A DNA stretch of 31,272 nt from Suilimivivens sp964614185 (GTDB lineage: Bacteria > Bacillota > Clostridia > Lachnospirales > Lachnospiraceae). Where the stretch lies: contig CAZTKJ010000033.1 of the NCBI GenBank assembly GCA_964614185.1, positions 1 through 31,272 on the forward strand, read 5' to 3'. The position numbers were made by a program, and so were the translations under genes. The stretch's first letter is position 1; every line of letters starts with the position of its first letter. A model generated the notes under the pieces. The model was not told where the DNA came from. It did not search any database and worked only from the letters and a program-made list of their open reading frames with translations. Below are positions 24,597-31,272 of the stretch, piece after piece.

Positions 24597-25272
24597 GCTC
24601 TTTTCCTCCTGTCATGATCCTGCCGTCTTCTATCCGTATGATCCTGTCTGCCATCTGCGCAATCTCTTCATTATGAGTAATCATCACAATGGTCTGTTCA
24701 AACTTTCTGGCTGTTACTTTAAGAAGTCCCAGTACATCCTGACTGGTTCTGGAATCCAGATTGCCCGTAGGCTCATCTGCAAGCATGATAGCCGGTTTTG
24801 CTGCAAGGGCTCTGGCAATGGCAACCCTCTGCTGCTGACCTCCGGAAAGCTGGGAAGGAAGACTATTGATTTTATTTTCAAGTCCCAGTGTGCCGATGAT
24901 CTTGTTAATATATGTTTCATCAATCCTGTTTCCATCCAGATAAATGGGAAATACAATATTTTCATAAACATTTAAAACCGGTACCAGATTATAACTTTGA
25001 AATACAAATCCAATCTTTCTGCGTCTGAAGATCGCCAGTGCATCCGCCTTTAGCGTGGAAATATCTTTGCCGTCTACATAAACACTGCCTTCCGTAGGAT
25101 AGTCTAATCCGCCCAGCATATGGAGCAGCGTAGATTTACCGCTTCCCGAAGTTCCTACAATGGAAACAAACTCTCCCTGTTCCACTTTCAGATTCACACC
25201 ATCCAGGGCTTTTACAAGGTTTTCTCCTTCTCCATAATACTTTTTAAGATCTTTGGTTTCCAAAATAACCAT
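24577..25272 (-). CDS. ABC transporter ATP-binding protein, MacB/LolD type
   Basis: A 231-residue ATPase with Walker A GTSGSGKST (40-48), Q-loop FVFQSYNLVP, signature LSGGQQQR, Walker B IMLADEP, D-loop GNLDS and H-loop ITHN. The set is complete. The subfamily (LolD/MacB/SalX type) pairs with FtsX permeases, and its gene overlaps the permease gene by 20 nt. A strong AAGGAGG precedes the ATG. A 45-nt dyad sits just upstream, and no consensus -35 is visible, which fits activator-dependent transcription. Confidence 0.95.
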   Translation of the reverse strand: MVILETKDLKKYYGEGENLVKALDGVNLKVEQGEFVSIVGTSGSGKSTLLHMLGGLDYPTEGSVYVDGKDISTLKADALAIFRRRKIGFVFQSYNLVPVLNVYENIVFPIYLDGNRIDETYINKIIGTLGLENKINSLPSQLSGGQQQRVAIARALAAKPAIMLADEPTGNLDSRTSQDVLGLLKVTARKFEQTIVMITHNEEIAQMADRIIRIEDGRIMTGGKEHEEGSK

Positions 25273-25290
25273 AATAACAAACCTCCTTGA

Positions 25291-25335
25291 ATATATCTTT
25301 GTTCAGGGAACTTTCGTTTCCCTTCAAAGATATAT
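25291..25335. promoter_or_regulatory. Long dyad before the ABC transporter operon
   Basis: An 11-bp perfect inverted repeat (25291-25301 with 25325-25335) encloses a further 5-bp one (25306-25310 with 25318-25322, loop 25311-25317). It ends 4 nt upstream of the AAGGAGG of the ATPase gene. On the minus strand a possible -10 TAATAT (25332-25337) overlaps its outer arm, with no good -35 (AGCTGA). It is either an operator or an mRNA leader hairpin close to the ribosome site. Confidence 0.6.
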
Positions 25336-25433
25336 TATCAAAGCAATCTTTCCCTCAGCTTTCTGAAATCTAACAGTTCTGTAAGAATCCTGTTACAAGC
25401 AGGAAACGCCACGCTTTGCAAACCTATTATGTT

Positions 25434-25459
25434 AAAAAAGGACTGTTCCCAGTCCTTTT
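25434..25459 (-). terminator. Rho-independent terminator after the histidine kinase gene
   Basis: A perfect 10-bp stem (25436-25445 with 25450-25459), 4-nt loop, with the minus-strand T-run TTTTTT. It lies 28 nt after the kinase stop and separates the glgX-regulator-kinase transcript from the ABC operon. Confidence 0.75.
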
Positions 25460-25487
25460 ATCTCAGCTTGTTCATATAAGCTGCATA

Positions 25488-26309
25488 TTACTGCTTGTCT
25501 TTTACCATGTAAAAAGAAAATCTGCTTCCTTTTCCATGTTTTGATCTGACTTTAACATATCCTCCCTGCTTAGCGGCAATTTCCCTAACCAGATATAATC
25601 CCAAACCTACGCCTTCCTGCCCTGCAGCTTCCCGGCTTCTGTAAAAACGTTCAAAAATCTGAGCCTGTTCTTCTTCTCTGATACCCATTCCATAATCTTC
25701 CACATGAATGGCTGTAAATATTTCATAGTCAGATATGCTGATAATGACCTTGCCCCCGGGCTTACTGTATTTAACAGCATTATCCACCAGATTCCCAAGG
25801 GCTTCTGCTGTCCACTTTCTGTCAAAACAGGCTTCCTGTGAAGTCTCCTGATATACGATTTGAATCTGCTTTTGCAATGATGCCTCCCCGGCAGCGGACA
25901 CCACCTCTTTTAACATGGGGTCCAAAGGCTGCTTTTGCGGCTGCAATGCAAATATTTCACTTTCCAGCCTTGAGGCCTTGACCATGGACTGAATCAAAAA
26001 ATCCAGCTTTTCTGACTGATTTTTAATGTTTTCCACAATAGGGATCAGTTCCTGATCTGTTTCTTTTTCCTGAAGGATTTGGGAATACAGCAGAATATTG
26101 GCTAAGGGTGTTTTGGTCTGGTGGGAAATATCGGAAATCAGCCTCTTAACTTTTTGCTGTTCTTCCTCCATCCTGTGCTTTGAAGCCACAGAGGAAGAAA
26201 GGAAACGCTTCCACTTTACTTCCAGTCTGGAAAGTCTGCTTTCGTCATAGCTGCTTTCTTCAAAAGTATCATTTATGGCATCCTCCAGCATTCTTTCCAA
26301 ACGTCTCAT
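25488..26309 (-). CDS. Soluble sensor histidine kinase without membrane segments
   Basis: A 273-residue HisKA/HATPase kinase. The H box is SDISHQTKTPLAN (H63). The N box is NLVDNAVKYS; the G1, F and G2 boxes are EDYGMGI, IFERFYR and GVGLGLYLVR. All are intact. The first 60 residues are charged and helical, a likely coiled coil, and no hydrophobic segment long enough to span the membrane exists. It must therefore sense a cytoplasmic signal or a protein partner. The frame opens at 26447 inside the regulator gene, but ATG 26309 has GAGG 7 nt upstream, 28 nt after the regulator stop. An ATG at 26354 would overlap the regulator and add 15 non-membrane residues. Confidence 0.9.
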   Translation of the reverse strand: MRRLERMLEDAINDTFEESSYDESRLSRLEVKWKRFLSSSVASKHRMEEEQQKVKRLISDISHQTKTPLANILLYSQILQEKETDQELIPIVENIKNQSEKLDFLIQSMVKASRLESEIFALQPQKQPLDPMLKEVVSAAGEASLQKQIQIVYQETSQEACFDRKWTAEALGNLVDNAVKYSKPGGKVIISISDYEIFTAIHVEDYGMGIREEEQAQIFERFYRSREAAGQEGVGLGLYLVREIAAKQGGYVKVRSKHGKGSRFSFYMVKDKQ

Positions 26310-26337
26310 GGTTCCGCCTCTTACTTTTTCTGCTTTT

Positions 26338-27024
26338 TTAGTCCCTCCAAACATATCCCATACCATATACCGTCTGTAAATGTCCTTCTCCCTTTTCACC
26401 CAGTTTGCTTCTAAGCCGGTTGACTGCAACGCTGAGCGCATTTTCATCTACATATTGTGCACCATCTGTCCATATACTGTTATACAGTTTCGTTCTGCTT
26501 AATATTACATTTCTGTTTTCCACTAAAGCCTGCAAAAGTTTTAATTCCGTCCTGCTCAGCAGAATCTCTTCTTCGCCTCTTTTTATCAGCATGTCCTCAA
26601 AGCAAAAACATAACTCATCAAATCGGTAGACCTTCTTTTTATCCCGGACCGTATTTTTAAGAGCTTTGCTGATTCTTGCCCGAAGCACCATCAAGCTGAA
26701 TGGTTTGGTAATATAATCCTCTGCTCCCAGTTCCAGCCCCTTAACTTCATCTAATTCAAAATCATTGGCTGTCAGGATAATAACAGGAATGCTCTTTGCC
26801 CACATCTCTTTTTTCCGCTTTACTTCTTTAAGTAAATCATAACCGCTGCCATCGGGAAGGTTAATATCCAGCAGTATCAAATCAATGTCTTTTCGCTCCA
26901 AAAGAGCCTCCCGTGCCTGCATCAGATTTTCACACAGTATGAAATCAAATTCTTCTCTCCCAAGTGCAAGCTCAATGCCTTCACGAAGTCCTTTGTCATC
27001 TTCTACCACAAGTATGTTTTTCAC
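26338..27024 (-). CDS. OmpR-family response regulator
   Basis: A 228-residue regulator. The receiver domain (1-120) has acidic pocket E8/D9/D10, phospho-acceptor D53 in LLDINLPDGSG, and the KPFS lysine. A winged-helix DNA-binding domain (about 130-226) ends with QTVYGMGYVWRD. It starts with GTG, with GGAG 9 nt upstream overlapping the end of glgX; only 6 nt separate the two genes. With the following soluble kinase it forms a two-component system. The FtsX transporter operon downstream, with its own dyad and weak promoter, is the obvious candidate target. Confidence 0.95.
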   Translation of the reverse strand: MKNILVVEDDKGLREGIELALGREEFDFILCENLMQAREALLERKDIDLILLDINLPDGSGYDLLKEVKRKKEMWAKSIPVIILTANDFELDEVKGLELGAEDYITKPFSLMVLRARISKALKNTVRDKKKVYRFDELCFCFEDMLIKRGEEEILLSRTELKLLQALVENRNVILSRTKLYNSIWTDGAQYVDENALSVAVNRLRSKLGEKGEGHLQTVYGMGYVWRD

Positions 27025-27030
27025 AATATT

Positions 27031-29133
27031 TTACTCCATTGCCTTCGCTATTAAGACACACACGCTTCTGACCGGTATGGTGATGGTGTTTCCCTCAAGT
27101 CTTTCCGGTCCCTGCTTTCCCGGTATATAAGAGGACAGATATCTGCCACTGGTATCAGCCGTTATATACCAGCTTAGTCCCACTCGCAGAGAAGGCAGGA
27201 CACATTCCTGGTCTTCCCAAAAAGTATTAACGGCAAGGCAGATAATATCATCCGCCGTGTTCTGGGCATTCCTTCCGGCAAAAATGACCCGCAGCACCTT
27301 GGTATTGTTATCAATTCCCCACACCAGAGTCTCCGGAAAACCATTTTCGCTGTTGCCTGAGAATTTACGCAGTACAGGATGTGCTTTCCTAAAAGCAATC
27401 ATATATTTGCAAAATTCAAAATGCTTTTTATTCTTCTTAATATCTCTCCAGTCCAGCCATGAGATTTCATTATCCTGACAATATGCATTATTATTTCCAT
27501 ATTGTGTATTTAAAAATTCATCTCCTGCAAAAAACATAGGAGTTCCACGGCTGCACATCAAAACTGCAAATGCATTCATGGCAAGACGCTTTCTTAAAGT
27601 GAGGACTTCCTCATCCTGCGTCTCTCCTTCTGCTCCACAGTTCCAACTGCGGTTATCGTTGCTTCCGTCCGTATTGTTCCACCCGTTTGCTTCGTTGTGT
27701 TTTTCATTATAAGAATACAGATCGCACAAAGTAAAACCGTCATGACAGGTAATGAAATTAATGGACGCATTATTACCTCTGTACTCCGGATTGTAAATAT
27801 CTCTCGAACCGGTGATTCTGTTTGCGGCTGTTTCCCACATGCCAAAATCTCCTTTTAAGAAATTGCGCATGTCATCCCTGTATCTGCCGTTCCACTCCGC
27901 CCATCTGTTCCATGAAGGGAAACTGCCTACCTGATATAATCCGCCTGCATCCCATGCCTCTGCAATCAGCTTCACATTCCCTAATATAGGGTCAAAAGCA
28001 AGACTTTGAAGAAGCGGCGGCTTGCTCATAGGCGAACCATCTTCATTTCTTCCTAAAATAGTTGCCAGATCGAAGCGGAAACCGTCTACATGATAGGTCG
28101 TAGTCCAATACCGCAGACATTCCAGGATCATTTGGTGTACAATGGGATGGTTGCAATTCAGTGTATTGCCGCAGCCGCTGAAGTTATAATAAAATCCGTC
28201 CGGCGTCAGCATATAGTAAATATTATTGTCAAATCCCTTAAAAGAAAATGCTGCTCCCTGCTCATTGCCTTCCGCAGTATGATTAAATACTACATCCAGA
28301 ATACATTCAATACCATTTTCATGTAATTCTCTGATCAGTTCCTTTAATTCCGTACCTTCTCTATTATGCTCTGTTCCTGTGGCATAGCTGGTATTGGGGG
28401 CAAAAAAACTGACAGTATTATATCCCCAGTAATCCATTACCGCCCTTCCGTCTACCAGACGATAATCTTTCATTTCATCAAATTCAAAAATCGGCATCAG
28501 CTCTACAGCATTAACGCCCAGTTCCTTTAAGTAGGGTATTTTTTCTTTTAATCCTTCAAAAGTACCGGGATGCAGGACTCCTGAGGAAAAATGTCTGGTA
28601 AAACCACGAACATGCATTTCATAAATAACAAGATCGTCTAAAGGTATCAACGGCTGTGTATAATTCTGCCAATCAAAGTCATCCTTTACCACTCTTGCTT
28701 TGTAGGACGTTCCCTCCTTTTTGGGAATTCCCCACACCCTTTGTCCGGTAACCGCCTTAGCATAAATATCAAGCAATACATTCTTTTTATCAAAAAGTAA
28801 TCCTTCTTTGGGTTTGTAGGGACCATCCATGCGGTAGGCATATTCAAAATCATTGATATTTAAGCCAAATACAATCATGGAATAGACTTTTCCGATTTTG
28901 TAATTCTCAGGAAAAGGAAGCACTGCATATGGTTCTTCCTCCATTTTTCTAAACAAAAGCAGTTCGCAGGAAGTTGCCCCATAGGAGTATACTGTAAAAT
29001 TCACTCCGCAGGGAATTGCAGTAGCTCCGTTTACCTCATACATACCGGGGCGGACTTCAAATCCCTCAATTACATCCATGGGTACCATATGAATTTTGCT
29101 CATAGGAGCAATAAGTTTATTATCATCTTCCAT
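27031..29133 (-). CDS. glgX: Glycogen debranching enzyme / isoamylase-type GH13
   Basis: Hydrolyses alpha-1,6 branch points in glycogen or limit dextrins. The 700-residue GH13 enzyme has an N-terminal CBM48-like domain (about 22-130) and a catalytic barrel. Visible catalytic residues are nucleophile D355 in VDGFRFDLAT, acid/base E392 in LIAEAWDAGG and the HD pair 464-465 in FITCHDGFTL. The NCNHP motif near 326-330 and the long EKHNEANGWNNTDG loop are GlgX/isoamylase-like. AGGAGG precedes ATG 29133. It has its own promoter (29170-29198) and is followed after 6 nt by the response regulator, an unusual neighbour. No other glycogen gene is in the window. Pullulanase-type activity is the alternative. 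Confidence 0.93.
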   Translation of the reverse strand: MEDDNKLIAPMSKIHMVPMDVIEGFEVRPGMYEVNGATAIPCGVNFTVYSYGATSCELLLFRKMEEEPYAVLPFPENYKIGKVYSMIVFGLNINDFEYAYRMDGPYKPKEGLLFDKKNVLLDIYAKAVTGQRVWGIPKKEGTSYKARVVKDDFDWQNYTQPLIPLDDLVIYEMHVRGFTRHFSSGVLHPGTFEGLKEKIPYLKELGVNAVELMPIFEFDEMKDYRLVDGRAVMDYWGYNTVSFFAPNTSYATGTEHNREGTELKELIRELHENGIECILDVVFNHTAEGNEQGAAFSFKGFDNNIYYMLTPDGFYYNFSGCGNTLNCNHPIVHQMILECLRYWTTTYHVDGFRFDLATILGRNEDGSPMSKPPLLQSLAFDPILGNVKLIAEAWDAGGLYQVGSFPSWNRWAEWNGRYRDDMRNFLKGDFGMWETAANRITGSRDIYNPEYRGNNASINFITCHDGFTLCDLYSYNEKHNEANGWNNTDGSNDNRSWNCGAEGETQDEEVLTLRKRLAMNAFAVLMCSRGTPMFFAGDEFLNTQYGNNNAYCQDNEISWLDWRDIKKNKKHFEFCKYMIAFRKAHPVLRKFSGNSENGFPETLVWGIDNNTKVLRVIFAGRNAQNTADDIICLAVNTFWEDQECVLPSLRVGLSWYITADTSGRYLSSYIPGKQGPERLEGNTITIPVRSVCVLIAKAME

Positions 29134-29169
29134 TTATCCGATGTCCTCCTGTCACTCTTTTATGAAGAT

Positions 29170-29198
29170 ATTTTATCAAACGTACTTTCTGTCTGCAA
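29170..29198 (-). promoter_or_regulatory. Sigma-A type promoter for glgX-regulator-kinase
   Basis: Minus strand TTGCAG (29193-29198), 17-nt spacer, TAAAAT (29170-29175), about 37 nt before the glgX ATG. The -10 context (GATAAAATATCTT) is the same as at the threonine operon promoter. Confidence 0.6.
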
Positions 29199-29240
29199 GT
29201 AGTATCATTTCTTTGCAAACTGCATTCAACTCCTCGCATT

Positions 29241-29277
29241 AAAGTAAAAGGCCGGCAGAAATCATCTTTCTGCCGGC
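29241..29277 (-). terminator. Rho-independent terminator after etfA
   Basis: A perfect 11-bp stem (29251-29261 with 29267-29277), 5-nt loop, followed on the minus strand by CTTTTACTTT. It lies 13 nt after the etfA stop. Confidence 0.75.
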
Positions 29278-29290
29278 TCTTTATATACTT

Positions 29291-30334
29291 TTATTTGTTG
29301 GCCATTTCAACTTTTAATTTTTCTGTCAATGCCGGAACGATCTTATTCAGGTCGCCAACAATACCATAATCAGCTACTTCAAAAATAGGAGCAGTTTCGT
29401 CCTTATTGATAGCAATGATAATATCAGCTTCTTCCATACCTGCAACATGCTGAATAGCTCCTGAAATACCGATTGCAAAATATACATTAGGGCGAACAGT
29501 CTTACCTGTCTGTCCTACCTGTAAATCCTTCGGTTTCCAGCCTGCATCTACAACTGCACGAGAACAGCTTACAGTACCGCCAAGTACTTCTGCTAAGTCT
29601 TCCAGAATCTTAAAGTTCTCAGGACTTCCAACACCACGTCCGCCGGATACTAATATCTTGGCATCCATAATATCAGCTACATCGGAAACTGCCTTAACAA
29701 CCTTTAAAATTTCCACATACTTATCATTTGGTGTAAATCCGGGATTGTACTCAACAACTACTGCTTTCTTTCCTTCTTCTCTCGGAGCTTTCTGCATAAC
29801 ACCGGGACGTACGGTAGCCATCTGAGGACGGAACTCAGGGCAGGCAATAGTAGCAATGGTGTTACCGCCAAATGCAGGACGTGTCATTAACAGCTGGTTG
29901 TGAAGCTGTTCCTTGCCGGGAATAGGATTGATCGGGAAATCACCGATATCAAGCTGTGTACAGTCTGCTGTCAGACCTGTATGTATTCTCGCTGATACTC
30001 TGGGACCTAAATCACGTCCGATAGCTGTAGCGCCTACCAGGAAAATTTCAGGTTTAAATTCATCGATAACAGATGCAAGTGCATGTGCATAAGGCTCTGT
30101 TCTGTATTCCTTTAACTCCGGATCATCTACAACAATAACCTTATCTGCGCCGTATTCTGCAAGGGTATCAGCAAGGGCTTTTACTTCTGATCCTACCAAA
30201 ACGGCAGTTACTTCTGTGTTCAAATCTTTGGCAAGGTCTTTTCCCTTTCCAACTAATTCCAAAGCGATTCCGCTAAGTTCATTATCAACTTGTTGGGCGA
30301 AGACAAATACGCCCTTATAATCTTGAATATTCAT
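29291..30334 (-). CDS. etfA: Electron transfer flavoprotein alpha subunit
   Basis: A 347-residue EtfA. The N-terminal domain pairs with EtfB. The C-terminal FAD-binding domain has the family signature around VRPNVYFAIGISGAIQHVAG and the NKDETAPIFEVADYGIVGD block, plus LVSGGRGVGSPENF. In Clostridia EtfAB usually works with an acyl-CoA dehydrogenase such as Bcd, often in flavin-based electron bifurcation with ferredoxin. The partner gene is not inside this window. GGAGG precedes the ATG, and the gene follows etfB by 59 nt. A terminator follows the stop. Electron bifurcation is inferred from the lineage, not seen. Confidence 0.96.
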   Translation of the reverse strand: MNIQDYKGVFVFAQQVDNELSGIALELVGKGKDLAKDLNTEVTAVLVGSEVKALADTLAEYGADKVIVVDDPELKEYRTEPYAHALASVIDEFKPEIFLVGATAIGRDLGPRVSARIHTGLTADCTQLDIGDFPINPIPGKEQLHNQLLMTRPAFGGNTIATIACPEFRPQMATVRPGVMQKAPREEGKKAVVVEYNPGFTPNDKYVEILKVVKAVSDVADIMDAKILVSGGRGVGSPENFKILEDLAEVLGGTVSCSRAVVDAGWKPKDLQVGQTGKTVRPNVYFAIGISGAIQHVAGMEEADIIIAINKDETAPIFEVADYGIVGDLNKIVPALTEKLKVEMANK

Positions 30335-30393
30335 TTTGAACCTCCATTAATCTATTTCGTTCACTACGTCAGACTTTAAGTCTTTGGCTTATG

Positions 30394-31176
30394 TTAAATG
30401 ACATGTTTAACTTTTAATTTGTCAATAATATAGTCAACTGATTCTGCTGCATCCAGATTAACCTTTTCGCCTGCTCCCTTTCTAACCTTATCGGAAGCTT
30501 TTGCAATCTGAGTAGGAGAACCCTTTAAGCCAAGATTGGAATCTTCTACATTAACCAGATTTGCTCTTCCCCATACAGTAATCTCAGCATTGTATGCATC
30601 AAAGATTCCACCCGGTGTCATATAACGAGGCTCATTTAATTCAGCAAGTGCTGTGATCAGGCAAGGCATTTTAGCCTTTAATACGTGATATCTGTCATCA
30701 AACTGACGTTCAACGATCACACTGTCACCTTCGATTTCAATTTTCTGTGCATAGGAAATAACCGGAATTCCAAGATGCTCGGAAATCTGAGGTCCTACCT
30801 GTGCAGTATCACCATCAATAGCCTGACGTCCTGTAATGATCAGATCATATTCCAGATTACGGATAGCCCCTGCCAGGGTCTGTGAAGTTGCCCATGTATC
30901 AGCGCCGCCAAGTACACGGTCTGTTACAAGAATTCCCTTGTCCGCACCCATAGCAATTGCTTCACGAAGAACTTCCTCTGCTTTGGGAAGTCCCATGGTA
31001 ACTACAGTAACTTCTGCATCATATTTATCCTTCAGTCTGAGAGCTGCTTCCAATCCTGCTTTGTCGTCAGGATTCATGATGGTAAGCATTGCGCCTCTGT
31101 CAAGCGTACCATCGGGATTGAATTTAACGCCGCCCTTAGTATCAGGTACCTGTTTAATACAAACAACGATTTTCAT
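30394..31176 (-). CDS. etfB: Electron transfer flavoprotein beta subunit
   Basis: A 260-residue EtfB. It begins MKIVVCIKQVPDTKGGVKF and has the nucleotide-binding ITGRQAIDGDTAQVGP block. The recognition loop region is VERQFDDRYHVLKAKMPCLITAL, of which the last part is most conserved. AAGGAG precedes the ATG by 10 nt. It is first of the etfBA pair here. An acyl-CoA dehydrogenase gene would be expected further right, outside the window. The 59-nt gap to etfA holds a small palindrome but no terminator. Confidence 0.96.
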   Translation of the reverse strand: MKIVVCIKQVPDTKGGVKFNPDGTLDRGAMLTIMNPDDKAGLEAALRLKDKYDAEVTVVTMGLPKAEEVLREAIAMGADKGILVTDRVLGGADTWATSQTLAGAIRNLEYDLIITGRQAIDGDTAQVGPQISEHLGIPVISYAQKIEIEGDSVIVERQFDDRYHVLKAKMPCLITALAELNEPRYMTPGGIFDAYNAEITVWGRANLVNVEDSNLGLKGSPTQIAKASDKVRKGAGEKVNLDAAESVDYIIDKLKVKHVI

Positions 31177-31272
31177 TGTATTATCTCTCCTTATAAATTA
31201 ATCTATTAAATCTTCAATTTGCTCGGCACTTCTTCCAAGTAAGCCGGCACTCGCAAACCTTCGTTTTGCTCG
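31177..31272 (-). other. Window edge upstream of etfB: leader and unresolved GC-richer element
   Basis: The first 25 nt hold the etfB ribosome site. From about 31212 to the edge, two minus-strand frames stay open, one stopping at TAA near 31200 and the other near 31209. The stretch shows internal repetition: TTTGCTCG (plus strand) occurs at 31218-31225 and 31265-31272, and CGGCACT at 31224-31230 and 31245-31251. It is either the end of an upstream gene or an intergenic repeat cut by the window edge; I cannot decide. Confidence 0.35.

Noticed and set aside
22026..25272. Bce-type bacitracin-resistance transporter
   Set aside because: The permease has two extracytoplasmic domains and about eight helices, and the kinase lacks the two-helix intramembrane sensor of BceS; a general FtsX/MacB type fits better.
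30365..30390. Palindrome AGACTTTAAGTCT between etfB and etfA as a terminator
   Set aside because: No loop room and no T-run; at most a weak mRNA-stability element.
1..31272. Mobile element, prophage, CRISPR or defence island
   Set aside because: No transposase, integrase, cas, restriction or toxin-antitoxin gene, and no regularly spaced direct repeats, were seen in any part of the window.

Overview
The window looks like core chromosome of a low-to-moderate GC Clostridia, most likely a Lachnospiraceae gut anaerobe. I base this on the gene content (EtfBA pair, DUF6106-type protein, DHH protein with a long C-terminal extension, strong AGGAGG ribosome sites, short hairpin-rich intergenic repeats). 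The genus cannot be fixed from the sequence alone. No rRNA, tRNA, CRISPR array, transposase or phage gene was seen. All protein genes except one (10616-11467) lie on the minus strand, and no gene-free stretch exceeds 300 bases.

Layout in transcription order on the minus strand (right to left). (1) 31272-29291: etfB-etfA, closed by a clear terminator. (2) 29133-25488: its own promoter, then a glycogen debranching enzyme (glgX), an OmpR-type response regulator 6 nt later and a histidine kinase without membrane segments, then a terminator. (3) 25272-22026: an ABC ATPase overlapping a two-domain FtsX permease, with a long dyad in front and no good -35. (4) 21972-21861: two structured repeats. (5) 21805-16503: a small basic membrane protein coupled to mtnA, a class II aldolase overlapping mtnA, then gatC-gatA-gatB and a terminator. 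(6) 16430-15843: mntP-type manganese exporter. (7) 15706-11464: threonine-branch operon with ACT protein, homoserine dehydrogenase, phosphoglycerate-mutase-like putative homoserine kinase and aspartate kinase. (8) 11467-10616 on the plus strand: an anchored extracytoplasmic protein of unknown function whose stop overlaps that of aspartate kinase. (9) 10374-4140: DUF6106-type protein, guaB, a PocR-GAF-PAS-GGDEF-EAL protein and a DHH phosphoesterase. (10) 4028-125: glnS, DUF2225 protein and a MocR-type regulator, followed by three tandem hairpins.

Several neighbourhoods read as working units. guaB, the GGDEF-EAL protein and the DHH phosphoesterase form a run from GMP supply through cyclic di-GMP turnover to probable pGpG removal. 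MtnA with the class II aldolase matches the DHAP-shunt type of 5-methylthioribose/5-deoxyribose salvage. The ACT-hom-kinase-aspartate kinase set makes phosphohomoserine for threonine. The regulator/kinase pair next to an FtsX-type transporter suggests a signal-controlled exporter, unusually tied to a glycogen enzyme gene. The genome encodes both GlnRS and GatCAB, so GatCAB may mainly serve Asn-tRNA.

The least explained items are the small coupled membrane protein before mtnA, the solitary plus-strand protein, the C-terminal extension of the DHH protein, the TM-less kinase, the paired structured repeats at 21861-21972, and a recurring GAAAGG-ATG arrangement with mini reading frames in front of four genes.
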